Below are positions 1 through 8,215 of a DNA stretch of 64,000 bases, in pieces. The position numbers were made by a program, and so were the translations under genes. The notes beneath the pieces were generated by a model, which worked only from the letters and a program-made list of their open reading frames with translations, did no database searches and had not been told where the DNA came from. The stretch is from Eubacterium sp. GTDB lineage: Bacteria; Bacillota; Clostridia; Lachnospirales; Lachnospiraceae. The DNA lies in contig JAILOU010000021.1 of NCBI GenBank assembly GCA_024690665.1, positions 48,369 through 112,368 on the forward strand, read 5' to 3'. Each line of letters starts with the position of its first letter. Position 1 is the first letter of the stretch.

Positions 1-604
1 CCGGCAGCAGTGCTTTAATCGAGGTGTAAGCAGTTGCAGGTGCAATCGTATTTTTAAAAGAAAAGTACTGATATAAAGCAGTATCGTTAAGGGTATGGTC
101 TACGAGAGGATGCATGAGCAGGGCATTGACCTGTGATGCAAAGGCGATAGAGCCATCCGGCAAAACAGAATAATACAAAGGCTTAACGCCAAGCCGGTCG
201 CGGTAAAGTAAGAGAGTGTGATTTCGAAGATCCAGAATCGAGATGGCGAACATACCGTTAAGTTTTAAGACAAAATCACGCCCCCAGCGAAGGTAGGCAT
301 TTACAAGAACTTCAGTATCAGAGTGGTCAGATGAAAATGACGCTCCAAGTGTAAGCAGTTCATTTCGAAGTGCGGGAGCGTTGTAGATCTCGCCGTTAAA
401 AAGCAGGATAACCTTACCGCTGGCACCGTAACAAGGCTGGTGTCCACCTGCCTTGTCACAGATGACAAGACGACGCACGCCAAGCTGCATAAAGTCGCAT
501 TCGAAGAAGCCTTCTTCATCAGGGCCGCGACTGATTAGCGTATCTGTCATATTATGGAGTAAGTTCGAGTCTTTTTTACCAGAAAATCCACAAATTCCGC
601 ACAT
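1..604 (-). CDS. asnB: Asparagine synthase (glutamine-hydrolysing), N-terminal part
   Basis: The reverse strand reads MCGICGFSGKK from an ATG at 604 and stays open to the left edge, giving 201 residues. Cys2 right after the initiator Met is the nucleophile of class II glutamine amidotransferases. FNGEIYN, the DTEVL segment, GMFAI and RDRLGVKPLYY are typical of the AsnB glutaminase domain. Only this domain is visible; the ATP-dependent synthetase half lies outside the window. The family makes asparagine from aspartate, glutamine and ATP in the cytoplasm. Some paralogues amidate cell-wall or surface polysaccharide precursors, and the divergent sulfotransferase-like and glycosidase genes leave that open here. 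The reading frame was missing from a closed-ORF view because it runs off the edge. Confidence 0.9.
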   Translation of the reverse strand, partial: MCGICGFSGKKDSNLLHNMTDTLISRGPDEEGFFECDFMQLGVRRLVICDKAGGHQPCYGASGKVILLFNGEIYNAPALRNELLTLGASFSSDHSDTEVLVNAYLRWGRDFVLKLNGMFAISILDLRNHTLLLYRDRLGVKPLYYSVLPDGSIAFASQVNALLMHPLVDHTLNDTALYQYFSFKNTIAPATAYTSIKALLP

Positions 605-629
605 GTTATTACCATTCTTTCCGTGTTTT

Positions 630-664
630 TTGCTATAATATTATTGTTAGGGATATTATAGCAA
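630..664. promoter_or_regulatory. Perfect 12-bp inverted repeat with two opposed -10 boxes
   Basis: TTGCTATAATAT (630-641) is mirrored exactly by ATATTATAGCAA (653-664) across an 11-bp spacer. Each arm contains a consensus TATAAT, on the plus strand at 634-639 and on the minus strand at 660-655. The region separates asnB (minus) from the sulfotransferase-like gene (plus). It could be a pair of face-to-face promoters, an operator, or both. Matching -35 boxes are weak: ATGACA on the minus strand at about 685-680 has a 19-bp spacer. Confidence 0.6.
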
Positions 665-683
665 ATGTAAAAGGAAAAGTGTC

Positions 684-1724
684 ATGAAGGTATTGATTCA
701 CATGGGAAATTACAAAACAGGATCAAGTGCGATACAAGATTATCTGTATGCACATGGTGAAGAACTTGTGCGCAGGGGAATTTACTATGGACAAGTGGAA
801 AAGCACCTCTACCAATCCCATGCATACCTTGCCTGTGCAGTGCTAAAAAAGGCGCTCGAAGGAGAGGAGATATGGGCGAGTGAACCGGAGATATTTGCGT
901 ATGTTGACAAAAGCGCTGAGCAGCTTATGGAAGAGATGGTATCACAGGCGAAAAGCAAGAACTGTCATACGGTTGTAATCTCGCAGGAAGGACTATTTTG
1001 TGAACTTTTGAGAACGCTAAGCGGGCTTCGAAAGAGCAATCTAAAAGAGGCATATGATGAAGAAAAGATGCTGCATCTGTTTCATGATACACTGCATCAT
1101 TTGCTAAATAGGTATTTTACAGATATTCAGATTCTGATTTTTTTAAGAAGGCAGGATGAATATCTTGAGTCACAGTATAAACAATGTATTAAGTGGCCAT
1201 GGAAGGAACAAGACCTTCGGCCGGCGGGATTTTACGAATTTGTAAAATTAAATCCGGTGAGGCTTCATTACAAGCCGGTCCTGGACTATCTGGCACAGCT
1301 GTATGGGGTGGATGCGCTGTGTGTATGCGGTTATGGAAAGGATACAAGCAGTGTTTTGGTGATACAAAAGCTACTTTGTCTGGAGCATAATGAGGAGCAA
1401 GATGATAAGATTGTGAATCCGTCATTGAATCTGGATGCAACAGAGTTTCGAAGAAAGTATGTGAAGATTGAGGCGGTTTATAATGAAGAGATGCTTCAGG
1501 CACTGCTGGAGTATTCGAAGAAACATCCGGATGGGCAACTTACATATATCGATGATAAGATGTGGCAACGACTAAAAGAAACATATGAAGAAGAAAATCG
1601 TCAGATTGCCATGCAATACATACGAGGCTATGAACAGATTCCGGACTTTAAGAGGGAAGGAACAACACTTTATAAGGGGCTTTTAGTGGAGCAACTTGAG
1701 GAGATATTTGCATTGTTTCGCTAG
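684..1724 (+). CDS. Sulfotransferase-like P-loop protein
   Basis: A 346-residue protein with no signal peptide or membrane segment. It opens with MKVLIHMGNYKTGSSAIQDY. The KTGSSAIQ loop at residues 11-18 matches the 5'-phosphosulfate binding loop of PAPS-dependent sulfotransferases, usually K-T-G-T/S-T/S-x-[IL]-Q. A second family-like stretch, LRRQDEYLESQYKQ, lies near residues 153-168 where the 3'-phosphate binding segment is expected. The rest is divergent, so the acceptor cannot be predicted. The GH2 gene begins 12 bases downstream, suggesting one transcript. PAPS could come from CysD-CysNC encoded at 37.5-40.3 kb. Family assignment is fairly good; enzymatic activity is inferred. Confidence 0.65.
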   Translation: MKVLIHMGNYKTGSSAIQDYLYAHGEELVRRGIYYGQVEKHLYQSHAYLACAVLKKALEGEEIWASEPEIFAYVDKSAEQLMEEMVSQAKSKNCHTVVISQEGLFCELLRTLSGLRKSNLKEAYDEEKMLHLFHDTLHHLLNRYFTDIQILIFLRRQDEYLESQYKQCIKWPWKEQDLRPAGFYEFVKLNPVRLHYKPVLDYLAQLYGVDALCVCGYGKDTSSVLVIQKLLCLEHNEEQDDKIVNPSLNLDATEFRRKYVKIEAVYNEEMLQALLEYSKKHPDGQLTYIDDKMWQRLKETYEEENRQIAMQYIRGYEQIPDFKREGTTLYKGLLVEQLEEIFALFR

Positions 1725-1736
1725 AGAAGAAAGACT

Positions 1737-4181
1737 ATGAGAACAAAGATTAATTTAAATAATGACTGGGAATTTACCGGTACATACACAAATGAGTTTT
1801 ATAACGGAGAGCCGGGCGAATACGAGAAGGTACGCCTGCCTCACACCTGTAAGGAATTTTCAACGCACTACTTTGACGAAAGTGAGTATCAGATGGTATG
1901 TGGATACCGACGTGTGATATTTGGAAATCCGCTCTGGCAGGGGAAGCGTATCTTCCTGATTATAGAAGCGGCCGGTCATGAAAGTGAAGTTTATTTAAAT
2001 GGAAAAAAGATTGCCAGGCATTACTGCGGATATACCTCGTATGAGGTAGAACTGACCGGAATGATTAAGTGGGAATATAACAATCTGCTGGTGATAAAAG
2101 TAGATTCGAGGGAAGAACTGAACATTCCGCCATTTGGTTATGTGATTGATTATCTAACCTTTGGCGGGCTGTATCGGGAAGTGCGAATGGAACTGCGCGA
2201 CCCGGTGTATCTGGGAGATATCTATGCGATTCCGACGGTGACCGGAAAAATCTCAGAGGGAAAGGGATATTGTAATCTTAAGACGAATACGCAGATTAAA
2301 AATATGCCTAAGAATCACAGCATGGAAATCTGCCAGCAGCTCTATGACGGAACAAGATGTCTGGCAACGATGAAAAAGGATTATCGTGACATACGCGAGC
2401 GGATTGAAGAGCGCATGTATGAGGATGAGGTTTATTACGAAATGAATTTTTCAGCCGGACAGATGGTATTGTGGGATGTTGATAATCCAAAGATGTATAC
2501 GCTTAAGACGCAGCTTCGTTATCATGGAAAGCTGATAGACGAACGCTCGCAGCCGGTTGGATTTCGCAGTAGTGAATTTCGCCCGGAAGGGTATTATCTC
2601 AACGGCAGAAGGATGAAAATCTGCGGTTTAAACCGCCATCAAAGTTACCCGTATGTGGGATATGCGATGCCGGAGTCCATGCAGAGAATGGATGCAAGAA
2701 TCTTAAAGTACGAACTTGGGGTTAATGCGGTTAGAACTTCGCATTATCCGCAGTCAAAATATTTTATAGAAGAGTGTGACAAGCTGGGGCTTCTTGTATT
2801 TACGGAGATTCCGGGCTGGCAGCATATCGGAGATGACGAGTGGAAGCGCCATGCAATGGAAAATGTTCAGGACATGGTGGTACAGTACCGTAATCATCCG
2901 TCGATTATCTTGTGGGGCGTTCGAATCAATGAGTCAGTCGATGATGATGAATTCTATGAGATGACGAATAAGATTGCGCATTTGCTCGATGAGTATCGAC
3001 CGACAAGCGGAGTGCGTTATCTTAAGAAGAGTCATCTGTTTGAGGATGTCTATGCCTACAATGATTTTTCATTTGATGGAACAGGCAGGGGATGCGAGCC
3101 AAAGCAGAAAGTGACATCGCAGATGGAAAAGCCGTATCTGATCAGTGAATATAACGGGCATATGTATCCAACGAAAAGTTATGACGATGAAAAACACCGA
3201 CAGGAGCATGCGCTTCGCCACGCAAGAGTGCTAAGCGATGTGGCAGTAGCAGAAGGCGTGGCAGGTTCCTTTGGCTGGTGCATGTTTGACTATAACACGC
3301 ACTCAGACTTTGGAAGCGGGGACAATGTCTGCTATCACGGTGTGACGGATATGTTTCGAAATCCCAAGGTGGCGGCAAGAGTATATGAAGCGCAGTCGAA
3401 TCATCATCCGGTACTGGAGGTGACGTCCGCATTTGACATCGGAGAGAATCCGGCAGGCAATCGCGGGCGAATCTATATCCTGACCAACGCAGATGAAGTG
3501 CGGATGTATAAAAATGACACGCTGATTAAGACATATCTTCCGCAGTCGGAAGAATTCCCTTATATGCATCACCCGCCGATTGAGGTGGATGATTTTATCG
3601 GCAATCAGCTTACCGAAGGGGAGAAGTTTGATCCGAAACAGGAGCAGATGGTAAAAGAAATCTTAAATTATGGAGCCAGATTTGGGTATAATCATCTTCC
3701 ATTCAAATTGAAATTGAAGGCATTGTGGCTGCTTGTCCGCTATCGGATGAATGCTCAGCAGGCTTATGCGCTGTATGGCAAGTATATTGGTGACTGGGGG
3801 CAGAAGGGAGCGCGGTTTACCTTCGAAGCTGTCAAAGACGGTGAAGTTGTAAAGACCGTCACAAAAGGACCGGTTAATGCAATTCATCTTGAGGCGACTG
3901 CCGACCACACGAATCTAAAAGAAGAGATGACCTATGATGTGGTGCTGGTACGGATTAAGATGTTAGATGAAAATGGAAATATATTACCATATTATAATGA
4001 ACCTGTCACAATTCGAACCAAAGGAATGCTGCAGATTATTGGTCCTAAGACCATCTCCCTCCATGGGGGAATGGGTGGTGTGTTCTTAAAAACACAGGGA
4101 ATCAGTGGTGATGCGATGGTTATTGTCAGCGCCAATGGCGCCGGAGATGTAAGGATTCCACTAACGATAGAAGCAGAATAA
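1737..4181 (+). CDS. Glycoside hydrolase family 2 protein (beta-galactosidase/glucuronidase type)
   Basis: An 814-residue cytoplasmic protein without a signal peptide. An N-terminal jelly-roll sugar-binding domain (about 1-180) and an Ig-like domain (about 180-290) precede a TIM barrel (about 290-580). The barrel shows CGLNRHQSYP, GVNAVRTSHYPQS and WGVRINES, where Glu399 is the expected acid/base. LISEYNGHMYP carries the expected nucleophile Glu471. The C-terminal 230 residues look like the extra beta domains of this family. WGVRINES replaces the common WSLGNE version but keeps the N-E pair. It likely removes a non-reducing beta-linked galactose or glucuronic acid from imported oligosaccharides; substrate specificity cannot be read. 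It sits 12 bases after the sulfotransferase-like gene. Confidence 0.9.
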   Translation: MRTKINLNNDWEFTGTYTNEFYNGEPGEYEKVRLPHTCKEFSTHYFDESEYQMVCGYRRVIFGNPLWQGKRIFLIIEAAGHESEVYLNGKKIARHYCGYTSYEVELTGMIKWEYNNLLVIKVDSREELNIPPFGYVIDYLTFGGLYREVRMELRDPVYLGDIYAIPTVTGKISEGKGYCNLKTNTQIKNMPKNHSMEICQQLYDGTRCLATMKKDYRDIRERIEERMYEDEVYYEMNFSAGQMVLWDVDNPKMYTLKTQLRYHGKLIDERSQPVGFRSSEFRPEGYYLNGRRMKICGLNRHQSYPYVGYAMPESMQRMDARILKYELGVNAVRTSHYPQSKYFIEECDKLGLLVFTEIPGWQHIGDDEWKRHAMENVQDMVVQYRNHPSIILWGVRINESVDDDEFYEMTNKIAHLLDEYRPTSGVRYLKKSHLFEDVYAYNDFSFDGTGRGCEPKQKVTSQMEKPYLISEYNGHMYPTKSYDDEKHRQEHALRHARVLSDVAVAEGVAGSFGWCMFDYNTHSDFGSGDNVCYHGVTDMFRNPKVAARVYEAQSNHHPVLEVTSAFDIGENPAGNRGRIYILTNADEVRMYKNDTLIKTYLPQSEEFPYMHHPPIEVDDFIGNQLTEGEKFDPKQEQMVKEILNYGARFGYNHLPFKLKLKALWLLVRYRMNAQQAYALYGKYIGDWGQKGARFTFEAVKDGEVVKTVTKGPVNAIHLEATADHTNLKEEMTYDVVLVRIKMLDENGNILPYYNEPVTIRTKGMLQIIGPKTISLHGGMGGVFLKTQGISGDAMVIVSANGAGDVRIPLTIEAE

Positions 4182-4234
4182 TTTCTTCACATAATCTTAA
4201 TAAAACTTAATAACTATTAAATGATGTTTAGGGT

Positions 4235-4249
4235 TATGATAGTACTATC
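4235..4249 (+). promoter_or_regulatory. Candidate promoter -10 with overlapping palindrome
   Basis: TATGAT (4235-4240) overlaps the 12-bp perfect palindrome GATAGTACTATC (4238-4249), 27 bases before the lipoprotein ATG and following a GGGGGA ribosome site region. No convincing -35 box was found. Confidence 0.3.
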
Positions 4250-4275
4250 GAAAACGAAAGGGGGACTTTTTTATC

Positions 4276-5127
4276 ATGTATAAAAAGGGTCTGATGATTT
4301 TATTGAGCGGTTGTATGCTGGTGTCGCTTGCAGCCTGTTCAAAAACGACGAATGAGAATGAAAGTAGTTCTGCTACAGAACAACAGGAAGTTAGCGATAG
4401 TACAGCAGATACCACAACAGAGGCAGAAACATCAAGTTCGCAGGAAAGTACTGATGTAACGACATCTACAGAAAAATCCGGTGATAAAGAAGAACAAGAT
4501 TCTTCGGATGTTTCGGATCAGATTAAAGTGATTGAGGATAACAAGGATGTCTGGAGTCGTGCGGATTATGAAGGTGAAGAGTATTCTTATACCGTAACGG
4601 ATCTCGATCATGATGGATATCTTGAGATCATTACAGCGACGTTACAAGGAAGCGGTTTTTACACATACTTTGATGTTTATGAAGTAAGTGAAGATAAGAC
4701 AAAACTGGTAGAACAACCTTATGATTCAGAAGAAGGCGAATCACTTCCGGATATCATTGAGACAACGGTTGATACCTATACCATGCCGGATGGAACTGTG
4801 AATTATGCATACACAGATATTCTTCGTGCGAGTGCTGCTGATGGTTATGAATTGATCGGCTATTTCTCACTTGGTGACGGTAAGATTACCATTACACCGG
4901 TAGCAAGTAAGTATACGCTGTCTGAGACAGAGGAAGAAAGCACAACAACCTACGCAGACGCAGATGATAAAGAAATTACAGAAGATGATTTCAATGCAGC
5001 GCTTGATAACGCACTTAGCGGAGCAACCAAGGGAACACAGAAGTTCCAGTGGATTGCAGAAGAAGATTGGAATGATGATATCACCGATCAGCTGAAAAGC
5101 GCTTATGAAACTTTTGCAAACAACTAA
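4276..5127 (+). CDS. Secreted lipoprotein with a DxDxDG loop
   Basis: A 283-residue protein. A lipoprotein signal peptide ends in VSLAACSK with Cys21 as the lipidation site. Next comes a Ser/Thr/Glu-rich linker of about 60 residues. The mature domain contains VTDLDHDGYLEI near residues 110-121, a calcium-loop-like DxDxDG of the kind seen in FG-GAP/VCBS and EF-hand-like repeats. The strong AAGGGGGA ribosome site decides the ATG at 4276. Its stop codon forms the first three bases of the sigma-28 promoter that serves the next unit. The family is not recognised; a surface location is well supported and the function is unknown. Confidence 0.8.
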   Translation: MYKKGLMILLSGCMLVSLAACSKTTNENESSSATEQQEVSDSTADTTTEAETSSSQESTDVTTSTEKSGDKEEQDSSDVSDQIKVIEDNKDVWSRADYEGEEYSYTVTDLDHDGYLEIITATLQGSGFYTYFDVYEVSEDKTKLVEQPYDSEEGESLPDIIETTVDTYTMPDGTVNYAYTDILRASAADGYELIGYFSLGDGKITITPVASKYTLSETEEESTTTYADADDKEITEDDFNAALDNALSGATKGTQKFQWIAEEDWNDDITDQLKSAYETFANN

Positions 5128-5152
5128 AGAATATGGTATCTTCGACCGATAT
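5125..5152 (+). promoter_or_regulatory. Sigma-28 (FliA/SigD) flagellar promoter
   Basis: TAAA at 5125-5128 is followed after 16 bases by ACCGATAT (5145-5152). The sigma-28 consensus is TAAA, about 15 bases, GCCGATAT. The TAAA overlaps the stop codon of the preceding lipoprotein gene. Predicted start of transcription is about 5159. The match implies that the organism is motile and that the downstream unit belongs to the late flagellar regulon. Confidence 0.75.
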
Positions 5153-5158
5153 AAGTAG

Positions 5159-5260
5159 TACCGGGACACCTATCGGCCAATGGGCGAAACGGTAAAATGA
5201 GACACCATGGATGGAAAGACTATGTAAAATGGATTTTTACGCAGTCTTTCCATTTTTTTT
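5159..5260 (+). ncRNA. Sigma-28-driven leader RNA or small RNA, about 100 nt
   Basis: From the predicted start the transcript runs only about 100 nt before a very strong terminator. The first 35 nt can fold: TACCG (5159-5163) pairs with CGGTA (5190-5194), enclosing GCC-AATG-GGC. CCGAT (5146-5150) can pair with ATCGG (5172-5176), but that arm lies within the promoter and may not be transcribed. No known riboswitch class was recognised; it lacks the conserved core of both cyclic-di-GMP riboswitches. It is either an attenuated 5' leader of the gene at 5399 or a free-standing small RNA. The promoter and terminator are seen; RNA function is inferred. Confidence 0.5.
5211..5260 (+). terminator. Strong intrinsic terminator in the sigma-28 leader
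   Basis: The 11-bp stem ATGGAAAGACT (5211-5221) / AGTCTTTCCAT (5243-5253) is topped by a second stem GTAAAA/TTTTAC, and followed by eight T residues. It stands 139 bases before the next start codon, so it would stop most transcripts unless opened. Confidence 0.9.
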
Positions 5261-5398
5261 GCTTACATCGGATGAGATGTGAAAAAGTCCAGACAAGGAG
5301 GGGAGACGCGAAAATATTTCAATCTGCCGTAGCAGCATGCGCAGCTCAAGCGGGGGACAGATCGAGATTTGGTGTCGAAATCCAAAGGAGTTATGAAC

Positions 5399-6397
5399 AT
5401 GAAAATTGAATCAAGTATGATTGCTATGCAATCGCAACACGCTTACACGAGTTACACCTCGCAGTCACTCGGGGCATTTCGGGCAAGTCTTGAAGATGCG
5501 AAAAATTCAGCATCTGCGAAGGCTTCTCAGGAAATTGCGGAAAATGGTAAGGTCACAGACAGTCAGGATTCAGCGCTTCAAACGGTGCAAAAGCGTTCCT
5601 TGTTTTATTTATTTGAACTGCTCTTTGCAAATCATAAGAACTGGTTTGATCAAATCTGCAATCAGTATTCGCTGTCTTCTCAGCCTGCGCAGTATGGAGG
5701 TGGTTTTGGAAGTTCATTTGCCTCTTCCAATTATGTGATGGAAACGTATCACTATGAGCAGGAAGTGACGACCTATTCTACGACCGGAACAGTGGTAACG
5801 GCAGATGGGCGGGAGATTTCATTTGGACTGAATCTGCAGATGAGCCGAAGCTTTGAAGAGTATTACAGAGCAGATGTGCAGGCGAGTCCATTTGACATGT
5901 GTGATCCGCTTGTCATTAATCTTGACAGTGACATTGCGAATCTGACCGATCAGACTTTTATGTTTGATCTTGACGCAGACGGCACGGCGGAAGAGATTTC
6001 GATGCTGTCAGCGGGAAGTGGTTATCTTGCACTCGATAAGAACAGTGACGGTGTGATTAATGACGGCTCAGAACTGTTTGGTGCGAAGAGCCAGAATGGA
6101 TTTGCCGATCTTGCCGCGTATGATGAGGACGGTAATGGCTGGATTGATGAAAATGACGCAGTCTTTTCCAAACTGAAGATCTGGGCGAAGGATGCTTCAG
6201 GCAATGACATCTTGTACAGCTTAAAGGAAAAGGGCGTTGGCGCGATCTGCCTTGGCAACGTAGCGACGAATTTTACGGAGCGCAGCGCAGAACGGGTTAA
6301 CGGCGCCATCAGATCTAGTGGAATCTTCTTGTATGAAAATGGAGCTGTCGGAACGGTGCAACACGTGGATGTTGCGAAATATGCAGGTATAGCTTGA
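5399..6397 (+). CDS. Calcium-loop protein of a probable flagellar regulon
   Basis: A 332-residue protein starting MKIESSMIAMQSQHAYTSYT. The ATG at 5399 is chosen because AAAGGAG (5384-5390) lies eight bases upstream; longer starts place the site too close or inside the gene. No Sec signal, lipobox or membrane segment is present. The polar Ser/Thr/Gln N terminus resembles substrates of the flagellar export apparatus. Acidic loops occur at FDLDADGTAEE, LDKNSDGVINDGSELFG and YDEDGNGWIDENDAVF, like EF-hand or VCBS/hemolysin-type calcium sites. It lies downstream of a sigma-28 promoter and attenuator. The family recurs in motile Clostridia as an uncharacterised protein, from general knowledge; its role is unknown. 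Confidence 0.75.
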   Translation: MKIESSMIAMQSQHAYTSYTSQSLGAFRASLEDAKNSASAKASQEIAENGKVTDSQDSALQTVQKRSLFYLFELLFANHKNWFDQICNQYSLSSQPAQYGGGFGSSFASSNYVMETYHYEQEVTTYSTTGTVVTADGREISFGLNLQMSRSFEEYYRADVQASPFDMCDPLVINLDSDIANLTDQTFMFDLDADGTAEEISMLSAGSGYLALDKNSDGVINDGSELFGAKSQNGFADLAAYDEDGNGWIDENDAVFSKLKIWAKDASGNDILYSLKEKGVGAICLGNVATNFTERSAERVNGAIRSSGIFLYENGAVGTVQHVDVAKYAGIA

Positions 6398-6410
6398 GTC
6401 AAAGGCGAAG

Positions 6411-6438
6411 GCCGGGGAAGGAATTTCTCCGGCTTTTT
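6411..6438 (+). terminator. Intrinsic terminator
   Basis: GCCGG...CCGGC stem with GGAA/TTTC extension and a TTTTTCC tail, 13 bases after the preceding stop codon. Confidence 0.75.
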
Positions 6439-6514
6439 CCTTGCCTAAATCATTGCCCGGCATTTCTAAAAGCGTTAAAATATAAACATAAATAGTAACG
6501 GGAGAGCGATTCAT

Positions 6515-8116
6515 ATGAAGATTGAATTTATCGGAGCCGACCATGAGGTGACGGGGAGCTGTCATTTTCTCGAGGTTGGCGGGAAACATTTGCTTGTAGA
6601 CTGTGGTATGGAACAAGGCGCGGAGCTTTATGTAAACCAGGAGATTCCGGTGAATCCGTCGATGATTGACGCGGTGCTGATTACGCATGCGCATATCGAT
6701 CACTCCGGGCTTTTGCCGCTTTTATACAGCAGGGGATTTCGCGGAAAGATCTTTGCGACGGAAGCAACGACAAATCTGTGCAGCATTATGCTAAGAGACA
6801 GTGCGCATATTCAGATGTTTGAAGCAGAGTGGAAGAATCGGAAGGCGCGTCGAAGTGGCAAGCCGCAGGTGGAGCCGATGTATACGCTTGAGGATGCGGC
6901 CAATGTTATGCAAAAGTTTGTGCCATGTGATTACAACCGCCGGATTCAGGTGGTAGAAGGCGTGGAGATTAATTTTGTGGATGCCGGCCATCTGCTTGGT
7001 TCTTCGAGCATCGAAGTCTGGGCGACAGAAGGCGAGGAAACGAGAAAACTGGTATTTTCCGGAGACATCGGTAATGAGACAAAGCCGCTGATTCGTAACC
7101 CGCAGATGATTGATGATGCGGATGTTGTGATTATGGAATCGACCTATGGAGATAAGAATCACGGAGCGAGAGTGGACTACAGCATTGCACTTGCCAATGC
7201 GATTCGAACGACATTTTCCAGAGGTGGTAATCTGGTTATTCCGGCGTTTTCTGTTGGAAGAACGCAGGAGCTGCTTTATTTCCTTAGAAAGATTAAGACG
7301 GAAAATAAACTGCCGGAGTTCGAAGGATTTCAGGTGTATATTGATTCACCACTGGCGGTTGAGGCGACGGGAATCTTCCAAAAGAGCGTGTCGCAGTGTT
7401 TTGATGAGGAGGCGCTCAGCCTGGTGAACAGCGGTATTAATCCGATTTCATTTCCGGGACTTGTGACGGCAACGAGTGCAGAAGAATCTAAGGCGATAAA
7501 CTTTTTGAAAAAACCGGTTGTGATTATTTCGGCATCGGGTATGTGCGAGGCCGGTCGTATCCGCCATCATTTAAAGCACAATCTGTGGAGAGAAGAGTCG
7601 ACGATTTTATTTGTCGGTTATCAGGTACCGGGAACGCTTGGTCATATGCTGCTTAACGGTGCTAAGGAAGTGAAGCTGTTCGGAGAGAATATCCATGTGC
7701 AGGCACAAATTTTAAATCTGCCGGGTATCTCGGGACATGCGGACAAGGATCATCTTCTTGAGTGGGTGCATCATATCTCGCCAAAACCAAAGAAGGTCTT
7801 TGTCGTGCATGGAGAGGATGAGGTCGTGGAGAGTTTTTCTTCGCTTCTTCGGCAGGAAGGCCTTGATGCATTTGCGCCGTACAGCGGAGATGCGTTTGAT
7901 CTTGTGACGCTTGAGCAGATTGCATATGGTCCGAAGGAGAAGGTGAGTGCTTCTAAGAAGGGAACGCAGAAAGCTTCAAGCAACGCATTTGCAAGATTGT
8001 TTGCAGCGGGTGAAAGACTTCTTAATGTCATTCGCAAATGTGAGGGCAGGCCGAACAAAGAACTTGGGCAGTTTGCCGACCAAATTAACTCACTGGCGGA
8101 TAAGTGGGAAAAATAA
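6515..8116 (+). CDS. Beta-CASP metallo-beta-lactamase-fold ribonuclease-like protein
   Basis: A 533-residue cytoplasmic protein. THAHIDHSG gives the HxHxDH zinc motif (His58, His60, Asp62, His63). DAGHLLGS and FSGDIG provide the next metal ligands. The beta-CASP insertion and the SGHAD and HVVHGE-like (VVHGEDE) C-terminal motifs complete the RNA specificity domain. The family comprises CPSF73-like and RNase J-related nucleases acting on RNA, usually without an organism-wide essential role in this subgroup. About 60 extra C-terminal residues end in a basic/polar tail. It stands alone in a transcript; the 41-bp repeat array begins about 100 bases after its stop. Confidence 0.9.
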   Translation: MKIEFIGADHEVTGSCHFLEVGGKHLLVDCGMEQGAELYVNQEIPVNPSMIDAVLITHAHIDHSGLLPLLYSRGFRGKIFATEATTNLCSIMLRDSAHIQMFEAEWKNRKARRSGKPQVEPMYTLEDAANVMQKFVPCDYNRRIQVVEGVEINFVDAGHLLGSSSIEVWATEGEETRKLVFSGDIGNETKPLIRNPQMIDDADVVIMESTYGDKNHGARVDYSIALANAIRTTFSRGGNLVIPAFSVGRTQELLYFLRKIKTENKLPEFEGFQVYIDSPLAVEATGIFQKSVSQCFDEEALSLVNSGINPISFPGLVTATSAEESKAINFLKKPVVIISASGMCEAGRIRHHLKHNLWREESTILFVGYQVPGTLGHMLLNGAKEVKLFGENIHVQAQILNLPGISGHADKDHLLEWVHHISPKPKKVFVVHGEDEVVESFSSLLRQEGLDAFAPYSGDAFDLVTLEQIAYGPKEKVSASKKGTQKASSNAFARLFAAGERLLNVIRKCEGRPNKELGQFADQINSLADKWEK

Positions 8117-8126
8117 CGAAAATAAA

Positions 8127-8176
8127 GGGAGATTGGCGTTTCTTTTTGGAGACCTAATCTCCCTGCCTTGTCTTTT
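8127..8176 (+). terminator. Probable terminator after the beta-CASP gene
   Basis: GGGAGATT (8127-8134) pairs with AATCTCCC (8156-8163); the tail TGCCTTGTCTTTT is only moderately U-rich. Confidence 0.5.
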
Positions 8177-8215
8177 CAATAAAATGGTTTTGTGCTAACA
8201 TTAAAAAAAGAATGT

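Noticed and set aside
5159..5210. Cyclic-di-GMP riboswitch in the sigma-28 leader
   Set aside because: The conserved GGGCAAACC/GGGACGCAAAG core of class I and the class II core are both absent.
5197..5409. 70-residue frame in the leader before the calcium-loop gene
   Set aside because: It begins just before the terminator stem, lacks a ribosome site, and runs through the terminator.
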